Assembly: GCA_046730475.1 (NCBI GenBank)
Contig: JBKPIY010000088.1
Span: 1 to 14,374, forward strand
From: JBKPIY01 sp046730475
GTDB lineage: Bacteria; Actinomycetota; Thermoleophilia; Solirubrobacterales; 70-9
Reading direction: 5' to 3'
DNA length: 14,374 nucleotides
A program made the position numbers and the translations under genes. The notes below the pieces were generated by a model. The model was not told where the DNA came from. It saw only the letters and a program-made list of their open reading frames with translations, and made no database searches. This document shows, piece after piece, positions 1 through 7,714 of the stretch. Numbering within the stretch: position 1 is the stretch's first letter; the number at the start of each line of letters is the position of its first letter.

Positions 1-332
1 ACATCAACGCCGCAGGGCTCGCGCTGACGACCGCGGCCACGCTGCTGGCGGTGCGCATGCGCAGCCGCACGGTGCTTTTCGCCTTTCACCTCGCCGTGCT
101 CTCGCAGCAGGCGCTGTGGAACCCGGTGTTCCACGCCGGGACGACCGTGGCCTACCGCGAGTACTCGCCCGGCCTCGTCACCGCCGTCGCCGGCTTTCTG
201 CCGTTGTGGTGGCGGCTGACCCGGCTCGCCGGGCGGGAGGGTCTGCTCACCCGCGGCGGGGCGCTCGGCGCCGCGGCGATCGGGGGGGCGGTCCACGCCA
301 CAGCCGTCGCCCGCCAGGTGTACAAGGGGTGA
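1..332 (+). CDS. C-terminal part of an HXXEE-like small membrane protein (5' end outside window)
   Basis: The reading frame is open from base 3 to a TGA at 330-332, giving 109 visible residues, so the gene begins upstream of the window. A GTG at 51 is in frame but is probably internal, since the preceding residues (INAAGLALTTAATLLA) already look like a membrane helix. Visible features are two or three hydrophobic stretches and the segment 'WNPVFHAGTTVAYREYSPGLVTAV', followed by another helix rich in Leu and Trp. A conserved N-x-x-x-H and a Y-x-PGL-x-T segment before the last helix is what I recall from the C-terminal half of HXXEE-domain membrane proteins. The HxxEE motif itself would lie off the window, so the family call is inference. 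No function is known for the family. The next gene starts 35 bases downstream in the same direction. Confidence 0.55.
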   Translation, partial: INAAGLALTTAATLLAVRMRSRTVLFAFHLAVLSQQALWNPVFHAGTTVAYREYSPGLVTAVAGFLPLWWRLTRLAGREGLLTRGGALGAAAIGGAVHATAVARQVYKG

Positions 333-367
333 GAACCAGGCTCCCCACGAAGCCTTAGCTTCCCCCA

Positions 368-1219
368 ATGCTCGCCATCCTCGGGGGCCTCGGCGCCGCC
401 GTGGTGTTCGCCGCGGTGACGCTCTGCAACTCGCGGTCGAGTCGGATGATCGGGGCGGCCCAGCTGCTCGCCTGGATCATGCTGATCGGCCTCGCCGTCA
501 CCGGCCCGTTGGTGGTGGCGAAGGGGATCCCGGACGGGCTCGACGGCGAGGCGGCGGGATGGATGGCCGTTGCCGGAGTCGGGAATGTGGTCGGCCTGCT
601 GCTCGCCTACTCGGCGCTTCGGATCGGGAAAGTCGGGATCGTCGCCCCGCTCGTCTCGACCCAGGGGGCGATCGCGGCGCTGATCGCGATCATCGGTGGG
701 GAGGCGGTGGGGCCAGGGGTTGGCCTGCTGCTGGTCGTGATCGCAGTGGGCATCTTTCTGGCGGGCGTGGCGCCGGAGGAGGCAGCCGACCCCGATGCCC
801 CGCGTCTGACCCGCTCCTGGGTGTACGCGATCGGCGCGGCGGTTGCGATCGGCTGGAGCCTGTACGCAATCGGCCGGGTCAGCATCACCCTGCCGGTGGT
901 CTGGGCGCTGCTGCCCTCGCGGGTGATCGGCGTCCTCGTGGTAACGCTGCCGCTGGCGCTGCGCTCGGGACTGCAAATCACGCGCGAGGCCCTGCCCCTG
1001 GTCCTGGTCGCCGGTGTGGGCGAGGTCCTCGGCTTCGCCCTGTTCGCATTCGGTGCGCGGCACGGGATCGCGGTTAGCGCCGTTCTCTCATCCCAGTTCG
1101 CGGCGATCGCCGCAATCGCGGCCTACCTGCTGTTTCGCGAGCGGCTCTCGACCCTCCAGCTCACCGGCGTCGCGGTGATCGTGGCCGGGGTCAGCGTCCT
1201 CGGCGGCGTTCAGGCGTAA
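368..1219 (+). CDS. EamA/DMT-superfamily permease
   Basis: This 283-residue protein is almost entirely hydrophobic, with about ten predicted transmembrane helices in two halves (roughly residues 1-140 and 150-283) joined by a short acidic linker 'APEEAADPDAP'. That is the usual size and two-repeat architecture of EamA (DMT-superfamily) carriers. The end of each half has the typical pattern of a short helix, a charged turn (LLFRERLSTLQLTG), and a final Gly/Val-rich helix. Family members export or import metabolites such as amino acids, sugars or nucleotides; the substrate cannot be read from the sequence. The ATG at 368 has no clear Shine-Dalgarno. A small perfect hairpin (GAAGC-CTTA-GCTTC, 349-362) sits just before it. 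The gene converges on the LAL regulator with only 13 bases between the stop codons. Confidence 0.85.
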   Translation: MLAILGGLGAAVVFAAVTLCNSRSSRMIGAAQLLAWIMLIGLAVTGPLVVAKGIPDGLDGEAAGWMAVAGVGNVVGLLLAYSALRIGKVGIVAPLVSTQGAIAALIAIIGGEAVGPGVGLLLVVIAVGIFLAGVAPEEAADPDAPRLTRSWVYAIGAAVAIGWSLYAIGRVSITLPVVWALLPSRVIGVLVVTLPLALRSGLQITREALPLVLVAGVGEVLGFALFAFGARHGIAVSAVLSSQFAAIAAIAAYLLFRERLSTLQLTGVAVIVAGVSVLGGVQA

Positions 1220-1232
1220 AGAGCCATCTCGC

Positions 1233-3500
1233 TCAGAGCAGCTCGAGCTCCCGGGCGCGGGCCACGGCGGTTGCCCGGGTGGTGGCATCGAGCTTCCGGT
1301 AGATGCCGCGGAGGTGGGTCTTGATCGTGTTCTGCGATACGTAGAGCGCGTCGGCGATCTCCCGCCGAGAGAGGTCGCTCGCGAGCAGGCGCAAGACCGC
1401 GAGCTCACGGTCGGTCAGCTCCTCCACCTGGACGTTCGACCGGGTGGTCGGCCCCCGGGCCACGCGCACGCCGCGCTCGGCCGCCGCCACCGCGGTCGCG
1501 AGGCCGCCTGGATCCGCGCACCCGTCGATCGCCTCGCGGGCGCTCCGCAGGAGGTGCCGGGCCTCGTCGCGGTCGCCGCGTAGCTGGCGGACCCGGCTGA
1601 GGGCGAGGAGGCTTGCGCCGATCTCCAGACGCCCCGCGCCCCGGCGAGAGAGCTCGACGGCACGAGAGGCCTCGTGCTCGGCCTGGTCGAGCCGGCCCTG
1701 ACCCTCGGCGGCCCTGCTTCTCGCCAGGTGGGCGGCCATGAGCACGAAGTGCTCCCTGAACTCCGCGCCTTCGCGGAGCTCAACCGCCGCCAGACCGAGC
1801 CGATCGGCCTCCGCCGCGTCGCCACGGTCGGCGGCAATCAGGCCGAGATACCCGAGCGCGTAGGCCTGGCCGAGATCGTTGGCGCCCCGTTTCGACAGCT
1901 CGGCGGCCCTCGGAAGCCTCGCCCCCGCCTCCTCCGACTCCCCGTTCCAATAGAGCGCCACCCCGAGGATCAGCTTCGCGACCGTGCGGGCGAACGACTC
2001 CTGCTGACCGTCGGTGATCCCAATTACCTCGCGCGCTGCGCTTTGCGACTCCTCCAGTGATCCGACCTTGAAGCCGTGAACGGCACACAGCACTCCGATG
2101 TCCGCCTCGGCCGAGCTCACCGGGTCCGGGGACGTTGCCCGGGTGGCGGTGTCGATCCACCCTCGGGCGTCGGCGAGCTCGCCGCGGTCGAGAGCGACCC
2201 AGGCGCCCGCCACGCACAACCGCGCGTCCTCCGTCACCGTGGGCCGGGGAAGCGAGTCCAGCCAGTGCCGGACCGTCCCCAGCCGGCCGCGATTGAAGTA
2301 CTCGTTCCAGTTGGCGGCGATCAGCTCGCGGGCATGCTCGAGGTCCCCGCCCGCCACGCCATGGTGGATCGCTTCCGCCACCGAACCCTCCCTTTCGAAC
2401 CACTCGCGGGCACGCCGGTGGAGCCCGCCGCTCACTCCCGGATGGGCATGCTCGAGCTCGTGGCGGAGGAGCTCGCCGAACAGGCGGTGATATCGGTACC
2501 AGGTGCGGGTGTGGTCGAGCGGGACCAGGAAGAGGTTGCGGCTCTCAAGCCCCACCAGCCGGGCCGTCGAGTCCTCGGCGCCGGCAACGTGGTCGCACAG
2601 CGGCCCGCAGAGGCGGTCGAGGATCGACGTGCGCAGCAGGAAATCGCGTAGCTCGGCGCCCTGATCCGCCAGCACCTCGCTGGAGAGGTAGTCGACGATA
2701 TGGCGGTCGTTCCCGGCGAACGAGTCGATGAACCGATCGGGATCGGGGCGACCGCGAAGCGAGAGGCCGGCCAGGTACAGGCCCGCCGGCCAGCCCTCGG
2801 TGCGCTGGCGCAGGCGTGATACGGCCGTGCTGTCGAGATCGAGGTCAAGCGCCCGTCGCAAGAGCTCCGCCGTCTCCTCGTCGTCGAACCGCAGATCGTT
2901 GCCGCGGACCTCCAACAGCTCGCCCCCCGCGCGCATCCGAGCCAGGGGCAGCGGCGGCTCTGTGCGAGTGGCCAGCGCGAGATGGAGGGGCGACGGGAGA
3001 TGCGCGATCAGAAAGGCCACCGAGCGGTGCGCTTCCTCGTTCCGCACGACGTGATAGTCGTCGAGGACGAGCACGATCTCGCGCTCGAGCTCGGCGAGCT
3101 CGTTCAGCAGCAGCGGCAGCGCGACGTCTACGATGCCGATGCTCCGGGCCGCCACAGCCGCGGCCGCCCGCTCGCCGAATCCCGGTTCCAGGAGGCGGAT
3201 CGCGTCGATCACGCCGGCCCAGAAGCGGACGGGGTCGTTGTCGCCCTCGTCCAGGGAGAGCCAGGCGAAGTCGCGAGCCTCCTTGTCGGAGGAGGCCCAC
3301 TCCGCGATCAAAGTGGTCTTCCCGTAGCCGGCCGACGCCTCGATCAGGGTGACCTTGCGTGCGGGTCGCTCGACGAGCGCGTCGATCAGCCTCACGCGCG
3401 GGACGTGCTGGGGCCGGACCGGGGGGATGTGAAGCTTGGTCGCGGCGAGCACCGCGCGTGAATCTGAGTCGAGCGCGTTGAGCTCCGCGAGCTCAGCCAC
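1233..3500 (-). CDS. LAL-type (MalT-like) ATP-binding LuxR transcriptional regulator
   Basis: The protein has 755 residues and starts at GTG 3500. The N-terminal STAND/NTPase domain has a Walker A 'ASAGYGKTT' (residues 55-63, K61) and a Walker B 'IVLVLDDYH' (D147-D148), followed by the family segment 'LPLARMRAGGELLEVRG'. The middle, about residues 330-680, is a helical, TPR-like region rich in Ala, Leu and Arg. The C terminus is a LuxR/GerE helix-turn-helix (about residues 690-755: 'LTDRELAVLRLLA', 'NTIKTHLRGIYRKL'). Length and domain order match MalT-like regulators, which bind ATP and an inducer, oligomerise and activate transcription. The inducer here is unknown. The gene is convergent with the DMT permease and divergent from a decayed relative at 3583-3852. 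It is monocistronic on the minus strand. Confidence 0.93.
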   Translation of the reverse strand: MAELAELNALDSDSRAVLAATKLHIPPVRPQHVPRVRLIDALVERPARKVTLIEASAGYGKTTLIAEWASSDKEARDFAWLSLDEGDNDPVRFWAGVIDAIRLLEPGFGERAAAAVAARSIGIVDVALPLLLNELAELEREIVLVLDDYHVVRNEEAHRSVAFLIAHLPSPLHLALATRTEPPLPLARMRAGGELLEVRGNDLRFDDEETAELLRRALDLDLDSTAVSRLRQRTEGWPAGLYLAGLSLRGRPDPDRFIDSFAGNDRHIVDYLSSEVLADQGAELRDFLLRTSILDRLCGPLCDHVAGAEDSTARLVGLESRNLFLVPLDHTRTWYRYHRLFGELLRHELEHAHPGVSGGLHRRAREWFEREGSVAEAIHHGVAGGDLEHARELIAANWNEYFNRGRLGTVRHWLDSLPRPTVTEDARLCVAGAWVALDRGELADARGWIDTATRATSPDPVSSAEADIGVLCAVHGFKVGSLEESQSAAREVIGITDGQQESFARTVAKLILGVALYWNGESEEAGARLPRAAELSKRGANDLGQAYALGYLGLIAADRGDAAEADRLGLAAVELREGAEFREHFVLMAAHLARSRAAEGQGRLDQAEHEASRAVELSRRGAGRLEIGASLLALSRVRQLRGDRDEARHLLRSAREAIDGCADPGGLATAVAAAERGVRVARGPTTRSNVQVEELTDRELAVLRLLASDLSRREIADALYVSQNTIKTHLRGIYRKLDATTRATAVARARELELL

Positions 3501-3582
3501 GGTGCGAGCTTAGAGCGTTGAAGGGGCCGCGTGGGGAGCGTCGGCTTGCAGGTCGCGGGTCAGCGTCGGGCCTGGTCCGGAC

Positions 3583-3852
3583 ATGAAAGAGCCGACCGTG
3601 CTCGTCCTCGACGACTACCGCGCGATCCGGCGAGAGGAGATCCACCACCAGCTCACCTTCCTGGTCGAGCACCCGCCGCCCTCGCCCCAGGTCGTCCTCA
3701 CCACCCGCCGCGAGCCAGCCCTGCCGCTCGCCCGGATGCGGGCGGGAGGGAGAGCTGTTCGACGCGGGCATGCCAAGAGCATCTTCCGCAAGCTCGACGC
3801 CTCGGGACGCAGCGAGGCGGTTGCCAGGGCCCGCCAGCGTGGCCTGATCTAG
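3583..3852 (+). pseudogene. Collapsed remnant of a second LAL (MalT-like) LuxR regulator
   Basis: An 89-codon open frame joins two distant pieces of a LAL regulator. Residues 4-56 ('TVLVLDDYRAIRREEIHH', 'LPLARMRAGG') match the Walker B region of the neighbouring intact regulator (its residues about 140-193). The last 27 residues ('HAKSIFRKLDASGRSEAVAR...') match the very end of its LuxR domain (residues 729-755). Walker A, the TPR-like region and the first HTH helices are missing, so about 535 codons are lost inside and the N terminus is absent too. Near the junction a GGGA tandem repeat (3744-3751) shifts frame: read in the other frame the family motif GELFD continues for a few residues. It lacks both a complete NTPase and a complete DNA-binding domain, so it is very unlikely to function as a regulator. 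It ends 31 bases before the convergent 156-residue membrane protein gene. Confidence 0.75.
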
Positions 3853-3883
3853 AGGTCCACTAGTCCTGGCCTACCGGGCTTCG

Positions 3884-4354
3884 CTAGCGCCCGTTGGTGC
3901 CGTTGAGGAGCTCGTAGGCGATGCCGGTGGCAGCGGCGTAGACGGCGTGGTGGAAGGCGTCGATCGCGATCTCCTCCTTCGGCCAGAAGACCGCAGGCGG
4001 AGCGATGTCGAGGGCAGGGAGCATCACCTGGGAGTTGCCGTACACCGCCGCCCCGTGGAGGGCGGTGGCGGTCCGGGCGGGCATCCCGGTGGCGCCGAGG
4101 AGCCCGCGCAGCACACCCCAGCTGGTTCCGAATCCCCAGTGGGAGAGGTCGTTGAACCGCGCCTTTGCGATCTCGTCCTCGAACTCCTTGATCCCGAGCA
4201 CCTTCGCGGTCGCCCGGGCGGGGGCCGAGCTCGGGGTGCGGCCCCGGAGCTTCGCCTCGACGGTGCTCGAGATCGTCATCGCCGCGGTGCCGACGAACCC
4301 GGCGACCAGGCCCTTCCCAACGGCGCCGGCGAGGGCGCTCGCCTTCCTTCTCAT
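3884..4354 (-). CDS. Small multi-helix membrane protein coupled to the GMC oxidoreductase
   Basis: This 156-residue protein is the last gene of the minus-strand operon. Its ATG overlaps the stop of the GMC oxidoreductase (ATGA, 4351-4354), which implies translational coupling. I do not recognise a named family with confidence. It resembles small DUF1440/YagU-like membrane proteins in its first helix, 'GKGLVAGFVGTAAMTISS' (residues 13-30), a Gly-rich start after a basic N terminus. Three further hydrophobic stretches lie at about 74-92, 96-118 and 131-150. Several potentially ligand-binding residues sit next to the helices: H72 ('LSHWGFG'), H100 ('ALHGAAVYGN') and H135-H136 ('FHHAVYAA'). A role as membrane partner or anchor of the flavoenzyme is inference from position alone. 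The stop codon lies in a short inverted repeat (CGGGC/GCCCG). Confidence 0.8.
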   Translation of the reverse strand: MRRKASALAGAVGKGLVAGFVGTAAMTISSTVEAKLRGRTPSSAPARATAKVLGIKEFEDEIAKARFNDLSHWGFGTSWGVLRGLLGATGMPARTATALHGAAVYGNSQVMLPALDIAPPAVFWPKEEIAIDAFHHAVYAAATGIAYELLNGTNGR

Positions 4355-5970
4355 GAGACCACCTCCTCCGGGGTCCGACCGCCGACCTTCTCTCCGTCTT
4401 GGGCCGCCGCGGCTGCCTCGCCGCGGGCCCCGAGCCGCTCCAGCAGGTGATCGCCGACCCGAAGCGAGTTCGCCATTGCCGTCAGCGCCGGGTTCACCGC
4501 CGCCGAGGAGGGGAAGAAGCTGGTGTCGACGACGTAGAGGTTGTCGAGGTCGTGCGCTTTGCAGTTGGGATCGAGCGCCGACTGCTTCGGGTCGGTCCCG
4601 AAGCGCACGGTGCCGGACTGGTGCGCGACCCCGGCCAGCGGGATCCGCTGGTCGAGGATCGACCAGCTCGGGATCGAGGCGTCGTGGCAGCCGAGCGGAC
4701 CCATCAGCGCCCTCAGCTTCGCCAGCAGGCGCTTGTGGGCCTCGAGGTTATGGTAGGTCTTCGCCAGGTGGATGTTGCCTCGGCGGTCGACCGTCACCCG
4801 ATTGTCCGGGTGGGGCAGGTCCTCGGTCGTGAGCCAGAAGTCGATCGCGTGCCTGGCCAGGTAGTCGAGAGCCACGCCCGGGGCGAACCAGGGTGCCCCG
4901 CCCCGGAGGATGTTCCGGTCCGACTTGGCGAGCATCTGGATGTGCCCGAGCGGCAGGTCTGAGTCGGGCGCCCCCCAGTAGTAGTCGTTGACGCCGAGGG
5001 TCTTCTGGAACTTGGTCTCGTTCGGCGCCTGGGAGACCGCGATCACGCCCGAGTTGATGTGGGCCATGTAGTGGCGGCCGACGACGTCGGAGGAGTTCGC
5101 GAGCCCGTTCGGATGGCGCTCCGAGGCCGACTTCAACAGCAGGGCCGCCGAGTTCGCCGCCCCGCAGGAGATGACGACGATGTCGCCGCGGTAGGTCTCC
5201 TCGAGGCCATTGCGCTCGACCACCACCCCGCTGATCGAGGCGCCGCTCGGGTCGGTCTCGAGCCGCTGCGCCCGGGCGCCGGTGAGGAGGGTGACGTTGT
5301 CGTGCCGGAGGGCAGGGCGGACGCAGAGGACGTGGGCGTCGGCCTTCCCGTCGGTGAGGCACGGGAACCCGTCGAAGCGGTCGCAGCGAACGCACCTGCC
5401 CTGCTCGGGATCGTCCTCGTTGAGGTCGATCCCGACCGGGAGGTGGAAGGGGCGGTGACCGGCGCGGTCGAAGTCGTCGTGCAGCTGTTGAATCCGCGGC
5501 TCGTGCGAGACCGCCGGGTACGGGAACGGCCCCGAGCGCGTCGGCTCGGTCGGGTCCTCGCCCGCCTCGCCGTGAACCAGGTAGAGCCGCTCGGCCTGGG
5601 CGTAGTAGGGCTCCAGATCCCGGTAGGAGAGCGGCCACGCCGGCGAGAGACCGCCGTAGTGGCGGACCTCGTCGAAGTCGCGCTCTCGCAGCCGGAACAG
5701 GATCGCCCCGTAGAACTTGGTGTTGCCGCCGACGAAGTACTGCTGGTGCGGCTTGAACGGCTGGCCGTCCTTGTCGTACCAGAGCTCGTCCGAGAGGTAG
5801 CGGTCCTTGATGAAGACCTGCTCGGAGTCCCAGTTCTCGGGCTCGCGGGGCAGGTAGCCGCCGCGCTCGAGCAGGAGGATCCGCTTGCCCGAGGGCGCCA
5901 GCTTGTGGGCGAGGGTGCCGCCGCCGGCGCCGGTGCCGATGATGATCACGTCGTAATGCTCTGCGCTCAT
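4351..5970 (-). CDS. GMC-family FAD-dependent oxidoreductase
   Basis: This 539-residue flavoenzyme of the glucose-methanol-choline family oxidises an alcohol or sugar carbon; the exact substrate is not readable. The N-terminal Rossmann fold 'DVIIIGTGAGGGTLAHKLA' (about residues 7-25) and 'LLLERGG' bind FAD. 'VGGNTKFYGAILFRL' (about 80-94) is the typical second FAD-contacting loop. The C-terminal substrate domain has H450 ('VAHQSGTVRFG') and N493 ('AVNPALTAMA'), matching the His plus His/Asn catalytic pair of the family, and 'NLYVVDTSFFPSS' just before. A cysteine cluster C193-x2-C196-x7-C204 ('CVRCDRFDGFPC') lies in the middle. There is no signal peptide, so it should be cytoplasmic or on the inner face of the membrane. 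It starts 12 bases after the cyclase stop with a strong GGAGG and overlaps the next gene by four bases. Confidence 0.95.
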   Translation of the reverse strand: MSAEHYDVIIIGTGAGGGTLAHKLAPSGKRILLLERGGYLPREPENWDSEQVFIKDRYLSDELWYDKDGQPFKPHQQYFVGGNTKFYGAILFRLRERDFDEVRHYGGLSPAWPLSYRDLEPYYAQAERLYLVHGEAGEDPTEPTRSGPFPYPAVSHEPRIQQLHDDFDRAGHRPFHLPVGIDLNEDDPEQGRCVRCDRFDGFPCLTDGKADAHVLCVRPALRHDNVTLLTGARAQRLETDPSGASISGVVVERNGLEETYRGDIVVISCGAANSAALLLKSASERHPNGLANSSDVVGRHYMAHINSGVIAVSQAPNETKFQKTLGVNDYYWGAPDSDLPLGHIQMLAKSDRNILRGGAPWFAPGVALDYLARHAIDFWLTTEDLPHPDNRVTVDRRGNIHLAKTYHNLEAHKRLLAKLRALMGPLGCHDASIPSWSILDQRIPLAGVAHQSGTVRFGTDPKQSALDPNCKAHDLDNLYVVDTSFFPSSAAVNPALTAMANSLRVGDHLLERLGARGEAAAAAQDGEKVGGRTPEEVVS

Positions 5971-5976
5971 AGGAGT

Positions 5977-5981
5977 CCTCC
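5977..5981 (-). promoter_or_regulatory. Shine-Dalgarno of the GMC oxidoreductase
   Basis: GGAGG read on the minus strand, six bases before the ATG at 5970, occupies almost the whole 12-base gap after the cyclase stop (5983-5985). It fixes the GMC start. The sequence around it (AGGAGTCCT) is self-complementary and could mask the site. Confidence 0.7.
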
Positions 5982-5982
5982 G

Positions 5983-6861
5983 TCAGACGAGGGCGATCGG
6001 TGAGGTCCAGGCGCCGGTGGCGCCGCGAAGCTTCGGGTGGGTGAGGATCAGGGCGAACTCCCGAACCCCGTCCGCGGCGAGCTCGGCGGTGTCCAGGTTC
6101 TCGACCACGAACACGCCGTGGTGGGCGTTGAGGATCTGGGGGACCTCGAAGGGACGGTCGGGGTCCTCGGCGGGGACGGGGCCGCAGCTCCACGTGTCGC
6201 AGCCGGTGAGCGCGACCTGATGCTCGGCGATCCATCCCGCCAGCTCGCAGCCCGGGCCCGGCTCGCCCTCGACGTAGGCGTCCGGGTCGCCCCACCGGGA
6301 ACCCCAGCCGGTGTGGAAGAGAAGGGCGTCGCCGGGCTCGGGCCCGAGGTCGGCGAGAGCCGCCTCGACGTCGGCGACGGTGATCACGTCCCCGGCTCCC
6401 GAACGCGAGCCCGAGACGTCGGCGAGGAGGCCTCTGGTGACGATCTGGGGGACGGTCTCGACGCCCAGCCGCCGCACCCCCGCGGTCCCCGCCAGCTCGG
6501 TCACGGTCCAGCCGTTGTAGCCGCGGTTGCCGATCTGGAGGTGGCTGAGGGCGTCGAGGTGGGTGCCGAGCTGCATCGTCGCCGTCACCTGCTCGATGAT
6601 CCAGTTGACGTCGTTGGCGCCCACCATCTCGGCGGCGTTCTGGTGGTGGGCGGTGGTAACCAGGGTCTGGCGGAAGAAGCGCCCCGGGAACACCGGGATC
6701 CGCTCGTCGAGGACGCGGCCGAGGTCGTAGAGGCGGCCCTCGCGCACCGACGCCAGCGCCCGCAGGCGCTTGGCGTCGGTGATGTGGTTGAGCATTCCCA
6801 GCTCGTCCTCGGCCCCGAAGGGCGAGGGCCACCAGCGGGTCTCGACCGCGGCCACGGTCAC
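5983..6861 (-). CDS. Cyclase-family (kynurenine formamidase-like) metal-dependent hydrolase
   Basis: I place the start at GTG 6861 because it overlaps the SDR stop as GTGA and the family begins there. The longer open frame upstream is only SDR sequence in another frame. The result is a 292-residue protein, normal for the larger 'putative cyclase' (PF04199) proteins. The start 'FGAEDELGMLNHIT' and the segment 'LDALSHLQIGNRGYNG' are typical. The metal motif reads 'QLGTHLDALSH' (residues 97-107): H101, D103 and H107 are present, but the first His of HxGTHxDxxxH is Q97. Other family-like segments are 'LLFHTGWGSRW' and 'LTGCDTWSCGP'. Relatives hydrolyse amides, lactones or cyclic compounds such as N-formylkynurenine. 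The true substrate here is unknown, but operon position suggests a product or precursor of the SDR or GMC enzymes. Confidence 0.85.
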   Translation of the reverse strand: MTVAAVETRWWPSPFGAEDELGMLNHITDAKRLRALASVREGRLYDLGRVLDERIPVFPGRFFRQTLVTTAHHQNAAEMVGANDVNWIIEQVTATMQLGTHLDALSHLQIGNRGYNGWTVTELAGTAGVRRLGVETVPQIVTRGLLADVSGSRSGAGDVITVADVEAALADLGPEPGDALLFHTGWGSRWGDPDAYVEGEPGPGCELAGWIAEHQVALTGCDTWSCGPVPAEDPDRPFEVPQILNAHHGVFVVENLDTAELAADGVREFALILTHPKLRGATGAWTSPIALV

Positions 6862-7709
6862 TCGGACGACCAGGGGGTCGAGAAGCTCGGAAAAAGCGTC
6901 AGCCCGCCGTCGACGAACAGGGTCTGCCCGGTGATGTAGGCGGCGTCGTCCGAGGCGAGGAAGCAGGTGACGCCGGCCATCTCGTCCGCGTCGCCCGCGC
7001 GCTGCATCGGAATGTGCTCCTCGACCTGGCGGCGCTTCTCGGGGTCGTCGATCCAGGCGCGGTTGATCGGGGTGACGGTGGCCCCCGGGCCGACACCGTT
7101 GACGCGGATCCCGCGGCCGGCGTACTCGAGGGCCAGCGTCCTGGTCAGGTTCTGCATCCCGCCCTTGCTGGTGGAGTAGCCGAGATAGCCCGGCTTCGGG
7201 ATCAGCTGGTGGACGCTCGAGATGTTGATCACGGCCCCCGGCTTCTCCTCGGCGAGGAAATGGCGGATCGCCTCCCGGGCGCACACGAACGAGCCGCGGA
7301 GGTTGACCGCGAGCACCTTGTCGAAGTCCTCGCTGGAGAGCTCCTCGCTCGGGCGGGAGATCTGGATCCCGGCGTTGTTGACGAGGATGTCGAGGCCGCC
7401 GAGCTGCTCGACCGCCTCGGCCGTCATTCGGACGACGTCCTCCTCCTTGGAGACGTCGCCCCCGACCAGCACGTCGCGGACCCCCTCCCGCTGGACCTTG
7501 GCGACGCAGGCGTGGACTTGGTCCTCGGTGTCGGTGGCCTCGCCCGGCTGGGTCAGATAGTTGATGGCGACGTTCGCGCCGTACTCGGCGAACCGCACCG
7601 CGATCGCCTGGCCGATGCCCGAGCTGCCGCCGGTGATCAGCACGTTCTTGTCCTTGAGGCCACGAAGGCCCTTGGTCCTCTCCTCTGTGGCTGCGGCGGT
7701 CTCCGGCAT
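6858..7709 (-). CDS. SDR-family NAD(P)-dependent oxidoreductase (glucose 1-dehydrogenase-like)
   Basis: I choose ATG 7709 (283 residues) because a GAGGAG Shine-Dalgarno lies five bases before it; the 38 codons upstream are Pro/Ser/Arg-rich and unlike the family. It is a classical short-chain dehydrogenase with cofactor loop TGGSSGIG (residues 26-33), NNAG (111-114), N136 in 'AVNLRG', S165 in 'INISSV', and catalytic Y178/K182 ('YSTSK'). The C-terminal 'ITGQTLFVDGG' is also standard. The absence of an acidic residue after the second strand ('AINYLTQ') argues against strict NAD use. Close types act on glucose or other polyols and ketones. A charged N-terminal extension of about 20 residues precedes the fold, as in a known subgroup of such SDRs. 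It is the first gene of the operon and overlaps the cyclase gene by four bases. Confidence 0.93.
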   Translation of the reverse strand: MPETAAATEERTKGLRGLKDKNVLITGGSSGIGQAIAVRFAEYGANVAINYLTQPGEATDTEDQVHACVAKVQREGVRDVLVGGDVSKEEDVVRMTAEAVEQLGGLDILVNNAGIQISRPSEELSSEDFDKVLAVNLRGSFVCAREAIRHFLAEEKPGAVINISSVHQLIPKPGYLGYSTSKGGMQNLTRTLALEYAGRGIRVNGVGPGATVTPINRAWIDDPEKRRQVEEHIPMQRAGDADEMAGVTCFLASDDAAYITGQTLFVDGGLTLFPSFSTPWSSE

Positions 7710-7714
7710 CTCTT

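Noticed and set aside
152..1063. 303-codon minus-strand frame opposite the DMT permease
   Set aside because: Its composition (Arg, Asp, His, Gln-rich, no hydrophobic pattern) and its lack of motifs mark it as an antisense shadow of the permease.
3868..3896. CGGGC/GCCCG repeat around the stop of the small membrane protein as a bidirectional terminator
   Set aside because: The stem is only five pairs with no T-run on either strand, too weak to list as a terminator.
4748..6832. 694-codon open frame on the minus strand overlapping the GMC and cyclase genes
   Set aside because: It is out of frame with both, dominated by Arg, Pro, Gly and Ala, and has no family motifs, whereas the real genes have clear catalytic residues. 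This is typical of GC-rich shadow frames.
6862..7284. N-terminal extension of the cyclase frame up to 7284
   Set aside because: The extension is Arg/Pro/Gly-rich shadow of the SDR gene. The GTG at 6861 overlapping the SDR stop gives the normal family length.
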